From: Zymobacter sp047495495
GTDB lineage: Bacteria > Pseudomonadota > Gammaproteobacteria > Pseudomonadales > Halomonadaceae
Assembly: GCF_047495495.1 (NCBI RefSeq)
Contig: NZ_CP179930.1
Span: forward strand, 1,860,001-1,924,000
Reading direction: 5' to 3'
Length of the DNA: 64,000 nucleotides
Below the pieces are notes generated by a model. That model did no database searches and was not told the origin of the DNA. It worked only from the letters and a program-made list of their open reading frames with translations. Shown here piece after piece: positions 17,350-25,428 of the stretch. Made by a program: the position numbers and the translations under genes. Every line of letters starts with the position of its first letter. Within the stretch, counting starts at the first letter, position 1.

Positions 17350-18225
17350 ATGGAGCTGAGCAAGAAGCGTATAAGCGTGAAGTTCAACCTTGGGCAAGGA
17401 GAATTTGGTACCGACCTTGGCCCCGACGTCCTGCTTAAGGGCTATCGGTGCTCGGCAGAGATCAGTAACGTATGCCTCGGAGTCGGATCGAAGCTAGCGC
17501 TAAGAATCTATGGCATTCCCCCGTTGATCATGAACAAGCTGTCGACTCTGGGCATGACACAAAGCCTGATGTCCAAGAATAAAGTGTCCGTGCTCGCAGG
17601 AGACAGCAACGGAATGCAACAGGTTTTCTCAGGCACCATATTCAGTGCTTACGCAGACTACTCTGCGCAGCCGGATGTTCACCTCGTCGTTGATGCTAAC
17701 GCAGGGTTCTTTGAGCAAATCTCATACGTTCCGCCAACAATGCTCCCGGGCGATGTTGAGGTGGCAAAAGTCATTGAGAGCATCGCAAATCAGATCGGTT
17801 GGACGTTCGTTAACCGCGGCGTCACCACGGTAATCTCTGATGTTTATGCTGACGGCTCGCCGATTGAACAGCTTCGATACCTAGCCAAGGCAGCAAACAT
17901 CGCATGCTCGCTTGACAACGACTGCGTCACGATCTGGCCAAACGGAGTCAGTCCAACTGACGAGATCATCAGCATCTCTCCAGAAACAGGGATGATCGGC
18001 TACCCCGCCTTTAGCTCTGGCGGCATTGTTGTGCGCCACCTGTTCGACCCGCGCATCCATGTTGGCGGGCAGGTGCAGGTAGATACGTCGGTCCCGCAAG
18101 CATCCGGCCTATTCAATGTTCACCTCATGCAGCACCAGCTTTCATCTGAGACGCCAGACGGCCCATGGATCACAACTCTATTTATGAATGACTCGAAGAT
18201 ATTCGCCAAGGGGGGATCATTCTGA
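17350..18225 (+). CDS. Baseplate hub protein (gp27-like)
   Basis: 291 residues. Matches the phage hub group related to Mu gp44/T4 gp27: N-terminal beta barrel, then VEVAKVIESIANQIGWTFVN (about 137) and IEQLRYLAKAANIACSLDND (about 172) of the second barrel. It forms the trimeric adaptor between tube and spike. It shares its stop with the spike gene start. Confidence 0.75.
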   Translation: MELSKKRISVKFNLGQGEFGTDLGPDVLLKGYRCSAEISNVCLGVGSKLALRIYGIPPLIMNKLSTLGMTQSLMSKNKVSVLAGDSNGMQQVFSGTIFSAYADYSAQPDVHLVVDANAGFFEQISYVPPTMLPGDVEVAKVIESIANQIGWTFVNRGVTTVISDVYADGSPIEQLRYLAKAANIACSLDNDCVTIWPNGVSPTDEIISISPETGMIGYPAFSSGGIVVRHLFDPRIHVGGQVQVDTSVPQASGLFNVHLMQHQLSSETPDGPWITTLFMNDSKIFAKGGSF

Positions 18226-18977
18226 TGTCCGGAGGAGGAATTCCTTACAGCCTCCCTTTCGCCGCAGAGGGAGATAGCCGCGTCAATTTCGACTTCGTGC
18301 TGCAGCGCATCATCGGCAAGAACCGCACGGTCACGCTGGTTCAGGTCGTCGCAGTAAAAGACGAGAACGGTAGCGGTCGCCCAAACATGGGTGCGGTTGA
18401 TGTGCAGCCACTGGTCATGGAGAAAGACGCGCACGGCAAGCTGTACAGCAATGGCACGCTCTATAACGTGCCTTTTTTTCGTCTACAGGGCGGCAGCAAC
18501 GCGATCGTTATCGACCCGCATGTGGGCGATATCGGCATCGCGGTGATTGCCGACCGCGACATCAGCAACGTGAAGAGCACCAAGGCCGAAGCACCCCCGG
18601 GATCGGATCGCCGCTACTCGCTTGACCAAGCACTGTACATCGGCGGTCTGCTCAATGGCGAGCCCCAGCAGTACATCAAGTTCACGTCGAAAGGTATCGA
18701 CATCACCTCGCCTACTGCCGTGACCATCAACGCCCCCACTCTGACCTTTAACGGCAACGAAATGGTGATCAATGCAGCCAAATCGGTCACGACGCAGACT
18801 CAGACGATAACCTCCACTGCCAAGACCATAACCTTTAACGCTCAGCAGGCGTTCAATATTGTCAGCCCGCAGTCGGCCTATACCGGCAAAGTCATCATCA
18901 ACGGCATCGACTTCGATACTCACAAACATCAGGACGTGCAGCCGGGCAAAGGCTTGACGGGCCTGCCATCGGCATAG
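18225..18977 (+). CDS. Baseplate spike protein (gpV/gp138-like)
   Basis: 250 residues. The N-terminal OB-like domain (DFVLQRIIGKNRTVTLVQVV) and the middle VGDIGIAVIADRD are typical of phage spike proteins. A Thr/Asn/Ile-rich stretch (about 160-215) would form the beta-helical needle. The C-terminal FDTHKHQDVQPG supplies an HxH pair that binds iron at the spike tip in known members. It pierces the outer membrane. Confidence 0.85.
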   Translation: MSGGGIPYSLPFAAEGDSRVNFDFVLQRIIGKNRTVTLVQVVAVKDENGSGRPNMGAVDVQPLVMEKDAHGKLYSNGTLYNVPFFRLQGGSNAIVIDPHVGDIGIAVIADRDISNVKSTKAEAPPGSDRRYSLDQALYIGGLLNGEPQQYIKFTSKGIDITSPTAVTINAPTLTFNGNEMVINAAKSVTTQTQTITSTAKTITFNAQQAFNIVSPQSAYTGKVIINGIDFDTHKHQDVQPGKGLTGLPSA

Positions 18978-18987
18978 GGACAGCATC

Positions 18988-19281
18988 ATGGCAGTGAACA
19001 ACAAGTGTGTGGCGTTCGATAACCCCGATACACAGATGCGTGAAGTCTATATGGGCGGCCGCCTCATCATGAACGCCTATCGCGATGAGATTCCCCTGCT
19101 CGGTGGTGTCTACGGCCGCCAAGTGTCATGGTATCTGTACACGCAAGGGCCGTGGCGCGACAACATCTTCTGGCCGCCGAAGGAGCGCTTCCGCGATGCC
19201 CTTCCGCCTGAGTATCAGAAGCAAGCGATACCGAGTAGCGAGGTCGACATCCCCGCAGACTCCCCGCCTATGCACGCATGA
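18988..19281 (+). CDS. Hypothetical baseplate-region protein
   Basis: 97 residues, not assigned to a family. Aromatic-rich (GRQVSWYLYTQGPWRDNIFW) with a proline-rich end. GGGACAG precedes ATG at moderate spacing and it lies between spike and sheath-initiator genes, so a small baseplate role is likely. Two terminators follow. Confidence 0.6.
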   Translation: MAVNNKCVAFDNPDTQMREVYMGGRLIMNAYRDEIPLLGGVYGRQVSWYLYTQGPWRDNIFWPPKERFRDALPPEYQKQAIPSSEVDIPADSPPMHA

Positions 19282-19287
19282 CCACCG

Positions 19288-19309
19288 CCGACCTTGAGTC
19301 GGTTTTTTT
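19288..19309 (+). terminator. Intrinsic terminator 1 of a tandem pair
   Basis: CCGAC and GTCGG around a 5-base loop are followed by seven T. A second terminator follows 13 bases later. Confidence 0.7.
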
Positions 19310-19321
19310 ACGCCTGTAGCT

Positions 19322-19341
19322 CGCCCTGTGCGGGCGTTTTT
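19322..19341 (+). terminator. Intrinsic terminator 2 of a tandem pair
   Basis: CGCCC and GGGCG around a 5-base loop are followed by five T. The sheath-initiator gene begins 15 bases further on, so either a promoter or read-through/antitermination must serve it. Confidence 0.65.
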
Positions 19342-19356
19342 GTATCGGAGTGAGAC

Positions 19357-19710
19357 ATGGCGAAGACGCTGCTACTCGACCAGAAAGCATGGGACCTAGT
19401 ACTTGACGCCTCGGGCAATATCGCCGTGGCAGACGCGCCCTATGCCACCGCACAAGACGTGGCCTGCGCCCAGCGCACCCTCAAGAATGACTGCTGGTAC
19501 GACACCGAGCGAGGCATTCCCTACCGCGAGATGGTGCTGGGCGAACTGCCGCCAAAAGCATTGTTCCAGCACTGGCTCGAAGAAGAGGCCAAGCGCGTGC
19601 CGCTGGTCGACACGGCTACAGCGGTCATCACCTCTTTTGCTGACGGCAGAGTCGGCGGCTTCACCGAGTGCACGCTGACCACGGGCCAAACAGTCACCAC
19701 GACCGTCTAA
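19357..19710 (+). CDS. Baseplate sheath-initiator (gp25/gpW-like) protein
   Basis: 117 residues. LDASGNIAVADAPYATAQDV, RTLKNDCWYDTERGIPY and the C-terminal beta strands match the Mu gp46/T4 gp25-like group that anchors the first sheath ring to the baseplate. It precedes the gpJ-like wedge gene as usual. GGAG precedes the start. Confidence 0.75.
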   Translation: MAKTLLLDQKAWDLVLDASGNIAVADAPYATAQDVACAQRTLKNDCWYDTERGIPYREMVLGELPPKALFQHWLEEEAKRVPLVDTATAVITSFADGRVGGFTECTLTTGQTVTTTV

Positions 19711-19719
19711 GGACTAACC

Positions 19720-20934
19720 ATGGCAACAACCAACGTACCGGCGGTCACTTTCTCGACTGCCGGAGTATCAGTACCCAACGAAACGGACATTCTGTCGGGC
19801 CTGTTGGCCGATATCGACGCCGCTTTTGGCGGCGGCATGGACCCCGATATCACCACGCCGCAGGGACAGCTAGCACAGAGCTTGGCCGCCATCATCGGTC
19901 ACGTGAACAACAATGCCGCGTGGATGGCCAACAACCTTGACCCAGACGTTGCATCAGGTCGAATGCAGGACGCGATCGGCCGCATCTACTACCTCGACCG
20001 CAATCCGGGATCAGGCACTGTGGTCACTGCTACCTGCCGCGGACGCGTCAATACCGTGATTCCGGCAGGCAGCCTCGCGCAAGACACCAACGGCTATATC
20101 TACGTGAGTACCCATGCGGGCACCATTCCACGCAGCGGCCAGGTAGACATCCAGTTCCAATGCCAAACGATCGGCCCCGTCGCATGCCCAGCCGGTAACC
20201 TGTCGCGTATCTACCGCAACGTCGATGGCTGGGAATCGCTGACGAATGCCGCTGCCGGCACCGAAGGCGCTTACACCGAATCCCGATCGGCTTTCGAGCT
20301 GCGCCGCAAAGAGAGCGTCGCGATCAATAGTCGCTCGACTACCCATGCGATACGTGCCCAGCTGCTCTCCACTACTGGCGTCGTTGATGCATACGTGTGG
20401 GACAACACCGACAACAAGACCGCTGAGCACGGCGAAACGAAGTACCCCGTCCCGTCCGGCAGCCAGTACATCTGCGTGGCCGGTGGTAACGCGGCTGATA
20501 TTGCAGCGGCGATCTTCAAGTCCCGCAACACCGGAACGCCCATGGTTGGCGACACCGAGTACACAGTCGAAGATGACCAGTACCTCGACCCACGCCCGAA
20601 ATACACGATGCGCTGGGTGACGGCCAAGGCCGCGCCGGTCTACTTCAAAGTCACGATCGCAAAGAACAACCGCATCCCGGGCAACTTCGAAGAGCTCATA
20701 CGCGAGAAGATCGTCGACGCGTTCTACGGCACCGACGGCACCTCGCGCGCCCGTATCGGCAGCCGCATCCTGCCCGGCAAGTTCTACGGCCCAGTGAGTG
20801 ACATCGACACGAGCATTGAAGTGCAGTCGATAACCCTCGGCTTTGATCATAGCGCTGACAAGACGTCGATCACTGCCGGCGCGGACCAGCGCCCCACCAT
20901 CGAAACCGCGAATATCACCGTGGAGGCCGTATGA
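19720..20934 (+). CDS. Baseplate wedge protein J (gp47-like)
   Basis: 404 residues. Baseplate_J family: N-terminal DILSGLLADIDAAFGGGMDP and TTPQGQLAQSLAAIIGHVNN, middle AGSLAQDTNGYIYVSTHAG, then a long central domain. Wedge proteins of this type trigger sheath contraction. The gene overlaps the next by ATGA. Confidence 0.9.
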   Translation: MATTNVPAVTFSTAGVSVPNETDILSGLLADIDAAFGGGMDPDITTPQGQLAQSLAAIIGHVNNNAAWMANNLDPDVASGRMQDAIGRIYYLDRNPGSGTVVTATCRGRVNTVIPAGSLAQDTNGYIYVSTHAGTIPRSGQVDIQFQCQTIGPVACPAGNLSRIYRNVDGWESLTNAAAGTEGAYTESRSAFELRRKESVAINSRSTTHAIRAQLLSTTGVVDAYVWDNTDNKTAEHGETKYPVPSGSQYICVAGGNAADIAAAIFKSRNTGTPMVGDTEYTVEDDQYLDPRPKYTMRWVTAKAAPVYFKVTIAKNNRIPGNFEELIREKIVDAFYGTDGTSRARIGSRILPGKFYGPVSDIDTSIEVQSITLGFDHSADKTSITAGADQRPTIETANITVEAV

Positions 20935-21536
20935 CAGAGCCTCTCGTAGCCGATTTCGACTGGCGCAAAACGCTGATGACGCAGTACGCCAATAGCCCGA
21001 CGATCTGCGAACTGATTGAGCGTTTTCACGGCGCAACGGTGCTAGCCACGCAGCGCGCAGCCGAGCAGTTTTACAGCATGATCTGGAACATCGACACCGC
21101 TGTCGGTTACGGGCTGGACGTGTGGGGCAAGATCATCGGCGTATCGCGCCAACTGCAGGTGTCCGGCAACGTCGCATACCTAGGCTTCAAAGAGCAGTAT
21201 GCCGAGTCAACGCAGAAGATCGGGCCGCAGCCCTTCAACGTTGCCCCCATGCGCCCATCAACCACCGATAACGGCGTCTACAAGCTCAATGATGATGCGT
21301 ACCGGCTGCTGATCCTCAGCAAAGCCATGAGCAACATCACCGACTGCTCAATTCCCAGCATCAACCGCCTTCTCTCATACCTGTTCAAGGATCGTGGTCG
21401 CGCCTACGTCGTCGACTACTTCGACCGCTCGATCGGCCTGCACTTCGATTTTCAGCTTACCGCGATCGACTTGGCCATCCTTTCAAATACCGACGTCATG
21501 CCGCGACCGGCAGGCGTCAGCATGTCTCTGGAGTAA
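20931..21536 (+). CDS. Phage tail protein (DUF2612, gpI-like)
   Basis: 201 residues. DUF2612: YANSPTICELIERFHGA near residue 19 and NIDTAVGYGLDVWGKIIGV near residue 52. In related phages this protein joins the wedge to the tail fibres. It is translationally coupled to the wedge gene and followed three bases later by the fibre gene. Confidence 0.85.
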   Translation: MTEPLVADFDWRKTLMTQYANSPTICELIERFHGATVLATQRAAEQFYSMIWNIDTAVGYGLDVWGKIIGVSRQLQVSGNVAYLGFKEQYAESTQKIGPQPFNVAPMRPSTTDNGVYKLNDDAYRLLILSKAMSNITDCSIPSINRLLSYLFKDRGRAYVVDYFDRSIGLHFDFQLTAIDLAILSNTDVMPRPAGVSMSLE

Positions 21537-21539
21537 CTC

Positions 21540-23141
21540 ATGAAGATCACTGACGCTCCTGCGCTGATCACTACGCCTTTCGCACAAAATGGCACCCGCA
21601 ACGATATCCCTGCCACAGGTGATGGCCTCGGCACAGGCCGCGCATCGCTCGCCACAGGCTTTCCTGACGAAACCATGAAGCCGATCACGGCTGGCGGTGT
21701 ACCTCCGTTCGGCGCGGACTTTAACGGCATCCTGTATGCGCTCAGCAACGCGGCCCGCTTCTACGGTGCTGGCGGCCACTACAAATTCAATGCTGACTTT
21801 GCATCGAAGATCGGCGGTTACCCGATGGGCGCCACGGTTCAGGCCTCTGACAACATGGGCCACTGGCTCAATGTGGTTGAGTCGAACAGCACTGATCCGG
21901 AAAGCGGCCTCTCCACGGGTTGGCTGCCGCTGGCGGACCATAACGGCACCGCCACCGTCACGCTGACGGGCAACACCACCCTCACCCCATTGCAGGCAGC
22001 CAAAGCCAACCTGCGCTTCACGGGTGCGCCCACGGGCAACGTTACCGTCACATTCCCCGCGTGGACCAAGCGCTACTCGATCATCAATGACTGCACTGGC
22101 AATCAGTCAATCATCTGCACCACGGGTAACGGCGAGTCGATCAGCATCAAGAACGGCGCAAAGTATGAGGTCGGCTGCGATGGCAACAATCTGACAATCG
22201 CCACAGTCAACGCATCGCAAGTGTTCGCCGAGCCTAATAAGAACGTCAGCGCGCTAGATGCCCCGACAGTGCAGCAGATCATCAATGCCCTCGGCAGTGC
22301 AGCGGCACATTCGGCAAGTGACTTTGATGCTGCTGGTAACGCAGATGCTGTTAAAAAATTGTGCGTACTGAAAGACTACATTTCTTACGCTGGATGCGTG
22401 GGAGGTGACGGCACTGACCCTTATTTCATGCTAGCTGCCACCGGCGGTCTAATTCGCTTAGCGACACGAGAGTTTGCGCGACAGCAAGCAGATGACCTAA
22501 AAGGCTCTTTGGGTTCTGCAGCGTATAAATCTTCAGGAGACTTTGACGCTATCGGTGAAGCCGATAAAGTTAATAAAGAGCTTCAAGATTATAAAACAGA
22601 AGTGCAGAACAGCTACGTTAATCGAGACTTTGTAAAGACTTTGGGGCTTTTAAATGGGCGACCGTACGTAAGGGCTCTTGATGATGTTATCACACAGCTA
22701 GCTGATACCGATGATCTAGACTGGCTGCGCGCAAACTTAGTATATAGAGATGGGATTGCCGTTTTAGGAAAACTAAGCGACGGCACTCTATATGTGAAAG
22801 ATTCATCTTCAAATATCGACGTGGTTGTTAAAAAGACCGAACTTTCTGACGGTGCATATATGTGGAAAAGCTCGGCCGGAGTGGATGGTCTGGTCGGCAA
22901 CGCTAAAGAGGTCATGACAACTGCTCAAGGCGTTGAATTGCGCAATATGACCGTCAGAAAAGTTAGACTCGGCCAGCCGATCTCATATGACATGCAATCA
23001 AACACGGTTTATTCGCAATCGGGCCATGTAATCTCTTCTCTACGAATAACCGGGGCGGTTGATGGAAGCATGGATAGCATTACTCTTCGACCAATTCAAT
23101 ATCTTATTAACGGGACATGGTACACGGTAGAACAAGTATGA
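21540..23141 (+). CDS. Tail fibre protein
   Basis: 533 residues. The N-terminal 110 (APALITTPFAQNGTRNDIP, GGVPPFGADFNGILYALS) match phage fibre baseplate-attachment domains. Two copies of a fibre repeat begin LGSAAAHSASDFDAAG (about 255) and LGSAAYKSSGDFDAIG (about 325). From about base 22330 the sequence becomes visibly more AT-rich, suggesting that the receptor-binding part was exchanged. The stop overlaps the assembly-chaperone start (ATGA). Confidence 0.88.
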   Translation: MKITDAPALITTPFAQNGTRNDIPATGDGLGTGRASLATGFPDETMKPITAGGVPPFGADFNGILYALSNAARFYGAGGHYKFNADFASKIGGYPMGATVQASDNMGHWLNVVESNSTDPESGLSTGWLPLADHNGTATVTLTGNTTLTPLQAAKANLRFTGAPTGNVTVTFPAWTKRYSIINDCTGNQSIICTTGNGESISIKNGAKYEVGCDGNNLTIATVNASQVFAEPNKNVSALDAPTVQQIINALGSAAAHSASDFDAAGNADAVKKLCVLKDYISYAGCVGGDGTDPYFMLAATGGLIRLATREFARQQADDLKGSLGSAAYKSSGDFDAIGEADKVNKELQDYKTEVQNSYVNRDFVKTLGLLNGRPYVRALDDVITQLADTDDLDWLRANLVYRDGIAVLGKLSDGTLYVKDSSSNIDVVVKKTELSDGAYMWKSSAGVDGLVGNAKEVMTTAQGVELRNMTVRKVRLGQPISYDMQSNTVYSQSGHVISSLRITGAVDGSMDSITLRPIQYLINGTWYTVEQV

Positions 23142-23632
23142 TTACTTTGAAAAACTTTTCTAAATACACACCAATTAACAACCCAATGGCAGGGATGGCG
23201 CTTTTTCTCGTTTCTGCTGATGGACAAGACTGGTATGAGTCGCAACGGCAGTTTGGCTTAAACACTTGGAAGATTGAATACGAGAGCGACGGAACTATCG
23301 TGGCGGCAACAAAAGACGTCAGCGGGCTAGCCCCCATCGGGCACTCCGTGTCAGAAATAGAAAGCCTTCCAGAAGGATTTTCTGTAAACGGGGCGTGGAG
23401 ATTTGACGGCGAGAATATTGTGCAAGACGCAGGGAAAATAGCAAAGCGCGAGATGCAATATCGAATATCCGAGGCCGACAAGGTCATTGCTGTTTTGTCT
23501 AGCGAGCGCGACGCAGGGATCATCTCTGACGATGATCTGGTTCGCTGGAAAGCATGGGTGGCTTACCGAAAGGTGCTGCGAGAGCTAGACGTGACAGCCG
23601 CCGACATTAAGTGGCCTGCCAAGCCAGAATGA
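23138..23632 (+). CDS. Tail fibre assembly chaperone (Tfa type)
   Basis: 164 residues from ATG 23138, which overlaps the fibre stop. The pattern at the C-terminus (KREMQYRISEADKVIAVL, then ERDAGIISDDDLVRWKAW, then DVTAADIKWPAKPE) is typical of Caudo_TAP fibre-assembly proteins, which fold and cap the fibre tip. It shares the AT-richer composition of the fibre's distal half, as expected for a co-exchanged pair. Confidence 0.88.
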   Translation: MITLKNFSKYTPINNPMAGMALFLVSADGQDWYESQRQFGLNTWKIEYESDGTIVAATKDVSGLAPIGHSVSEIESLPEGFSVNGAWRFDGENIVQDAGKIAKREMQYRISEADKVIAVLSSERDAGIISDDDLVRWKAWVAYRKVLRELDVTAADIKWPAKPE

Positions 23633-23635
23633 CCG

Positions 23636-23681
23636 CCCCGCTCTGTCGGGGTTTTTTGTGCCCGCCTTGGCTAGCGGGCAC
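23636..23681 (+). terminator. Double terminator at the end of the late operon
   Basis: CCCCG/CGGGG with a 6-base loop (23636-23651) is followed by six T. A second perfect 8-bp hairpin GTGCCCGC/GCGGGCAC follows at once (23658-23681). The pair closes the late operon and separates it from a convergent gene. Confidence 0.8.
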
Positions 23682-23695
23682 ACTTCGTTTCGCTT

Positions 23696-24283
23696 TTATT
23701 TGCAGTTCTGGTAATGCTCATGAGCGAATACAAGTCCATCTTCTGTTATTCCTATCTCAGCCCTTCCTGGCTTATTCGAGCATCCTTCAGGCCTACCTGC
23801 CTTAGCTGCAGAAAGCACAGTTCCCATCCGACCAATGACATCTACACACCCTATTTTTTCAAGATGCTCAAGACCTTTTTCTTCCAATTCATGCAGAGTA
23901 ACAGTATCAACAACAACTGGTCTATAGCTATTATTTTTACAAAGGCTATAAATTTCACAAAAAACTTCTTTTATTATACTTATACTATACATAACTCTAT
24001 TAAATCCATCGGGAGTCAAGCGAAAATTTACGTCTCCAAAATTACCGGGGGTAAACATTTCTGTGCTAAAGCTCATTGACGTTTTGTTCTCTGTGCCTGC
24101 TATTAATCCTTTTGTTACAAGACTTGACGCAATATACTCTAGCTCCAAGACAGGAAGTTTATAAAAACTTTTTTTTATTTCTTCAAAAGGCACCAATGAT
24201 TCTATCAACTGCATATCCCTATTATTATTTTTAAATTTTGCTATTTTGTAAATAATAAACAGAAATACGTCCTCATTCGTCAT
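23696..24283 (-). CDS. AT-rich hypothetical protein at prophage end
   Basis: 195 residues from ATG 24283, which has GGAG seven bases before it (a TTG 12 bases upstream is less likely). Not recognised. It looks soluble, with an N-terminal helical region and a C-terminal CVDVIGRMGTVLSAAKAGRP. Composition is much more AT-rich than the phage operon and it points toward it, the usual setting of a lysogenic-conversion gene expressed in the prophage state. A defence or regulatory role is possible but not shown. Confidence 0.65.
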   Translation of the reverse strand: MTNEDVFLFIIYKIAKFKNNNRDMQLIESLVPFEEIKKSFYKLPVLELEYIASSLVTKGLIAGTENKTSMSFSTEMFTPGNFGDVNFRLTPDGFNRVMYSISIIKEVFCEIYSLCKNNSYRPVVVDTVTLHELEEKGLEHLEKIGCVDVIGRMGTVLSAAKAGRPEGCSNKPGRAEIGITEDGLVFAHEHYQNCK

Positions 24284-24672
24284 TCGAAACTCCAAAAATT
24301 AAATTTATTCACGTAGCGTAGGTAAAAGTATTGAGATTATTCTGGAGTCATTGCATCCTTTCTTGATGCCGCTCTAATGCTCTAAGTAGATCACTTGACT
24401 GTAGACCCCAGCAACATTCTCTCTTCTTACGCCATCTGCGCCTTTGCGTAACCGCGATTCCAGCCATGCTCTCGTGACAGTGTAGACAATGTATGATACC
24501 AGCCATAGCTTTCGTTTTTCATACAGCGCATTGACCTGCATCTATCACGGTGCCACATTGATATCACGAACAGTCTCTTATGCCGTCTGCCGTCTCAGCA
24601 AACAAACTCCTGTACACCCATGTGTACCCCAGAGCAAAAAATAAAACTTAACCAATTGTTTTTATTAAAGAG
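24284..24672. other. Non-coding stretch at prophage right end
   Basis: No convincing gene. It holds a tandem TGCCGTC repeat near 24584, the 17-bp TGTACACCCAT-type motif at 24611, and an AT run just before the tRNA-like fragment. These are features expected of an attP arm region. Confidence 0.5.
24611..24627 (+). repeat. 17-bp motif, copy 1 of an inverted pair
   Basis: TGTACACCCATGTGTAC. The reverse complement of 27045-27061 differs at one position. Internally it also contains two GTGTAC/GTACAC half sites. Confidence 0.6.
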
Positions 24673-24695
24673 TCCAATCCCCACGCTCGGCACCA
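24673..24695 (+). other. Probable prophage attR: 3' end of a tRNA (Leu-like)
   Basis: The sequence reads as T-loop, T-stem 3' strand, acceptor 3' strand GCTCGGC, discriminator A and CCA. An acceptor partner GCCGAGC would suit a tRNA-Leu. No D-arm, anticodon arm or 5' T-stem precedes it, so only the 3' end of a tRNA is present. A terminator follows 8 bases later as after a real tRNA. This is the usual scar at the distal end of a phage integrated into a tRNA gene. Confidence 0.6.
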
Positions 24696-24703
24696 ATACG
24701 AAG

Positions 24704-24737
24704 AAAGCCCCGTAAATTTAAAGTTTACGGGGCTTTT
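24704..24737 (+). terminator. Terminator following the tRNA fragment
   Basis: A 13-bp perfect stem AAAGCCCCGTAAA/TTTACGGGGCTTT with a 7-base loop, ending in TTTT. It is the likely original terminator of the tRNA gene whose 3' end lies just before it. Confidence 0.75.
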
Positions 24738-24782
24738 GTCTTTTTGGTTTTGTAGCAGTTTTTGTAGCAAAACAGTGTTCTT

Positions 24783-24793
24783 CCCCCCCCCCC
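24783..24793 (+). repeat. Run of eleven C
   Basis: A homopolymer of 11 C in an otherwise AT-rich non-coding segment, about 190 bases before the toxin gene. Such tracts change length easily and can also be sequencing artefacts. Confidence 0.6.
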
Positions 24794-24885
24794 TACTTTC
24801 CTTATTTTTTGCACCCATTTTTTAGTCATTTCCTAACTCCTAAAGAAAAAAACATTAGCCTGCTATCATAATCCCTCCAATCAAA

Positions 24886-24903
24886 ACTGCACTTTTGTGC
24901 AGT
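24886..24903 (+). other. 7-bp hairpin upstream of toxin gene
   Basis: ACTGCAC-TTTT-GTGCAGT, perfect arms. It lies 78 bases before the toxin start codon and could be an operator or a weak terminator for upstream transcription. Confidence 0.4.
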
Positions 24904-24981
24904 GTCTCTTTGATGACAACTCAATATTAAAGAAGTATTATTAAAAAGCAGTTTTTAATAGAAAAATAGAGGGAGTTAGGT

Positions 24982-25428
24982 ATGTCACGCTTAGAATTTG
25001 ATGGAATGAAGCATGAAATTACATTGTACAATTCAAAAGAAGAAATTGTAGGAACGTGGGAAGCTCAAAATAATATAGATCACATTGTTAAAGATATGCG
25101 TCATTTGCCAGATAAATCTTATATAGTACAAGACCAACATTCGCCACATCGCCACAACACTCCTGGTGTAGATACTGCTGATGGAGAATATGGAACTTGT
25201 GGTATCGTAAGATTTTATACACCTAAAACCCCTTACAATGAAAAGCATGAAGGGGTTGGTGTGCATGCAGGTCGAGAACATTATTATCGCAGACCTGGGC
25301 CTCAGCATCCGACAAAGGGGTGCATTAGAACAACAGAAGAAGCGATGAAGGCAATAACTAAACTAATGCAATCAGATGCGCTTCAAACTGTGACAGTGAA
25401 AAACAATATGTTTAAAGGAAAAAAATGA
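24982..25428 (+). CDS. Putative antibacterial toxin, YkuD-like L,D-transpeptidase fold
   Basis: 148 residues. The start (LEFDGMKHEITLYNSKEEIVGTW) and the catalytic block (GVGVHAG with H95, then HPTKGCIRTTEEAM with C114) match the YkuD-type domain found in secreted antibacterial toxins such as Tlde1-like and Rhs-linked L,D-transpeptidase effectors. These act on peptidoglycan stems in the periplasm of rivals. No signal peptide is present, as expected for a toxin exported by another system. GGAG precedes ATG. The last four bases overlap a gene for a secreted protein, the probable immunity partner. Strongly AT-rich compared with both prophage and chromosome. It could instead be a domesticated cell-wall enzyme. 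Confidence 0.72.
   Translation: MSRLEFDGMKHEITLYNSKEEIVGTWEAQNNIDHIVKDMRHLPDKSYIVQDQHSPHRHNTPGVDTADGEYGTCGIVRFYTPKTPYNEKHEGVGVHAGREHYYRRPGPQHPTKGCIRTTEEAMKAITKLMQSDALQTVTVKNNMFKGKK

Noticed and set aside
24886..24903. The 7-bp hairpin as an intrinsic terminator
   Set aside because: The following bases are not T-rich enough and no gene ends just before it; kept only as a generic hairpin.
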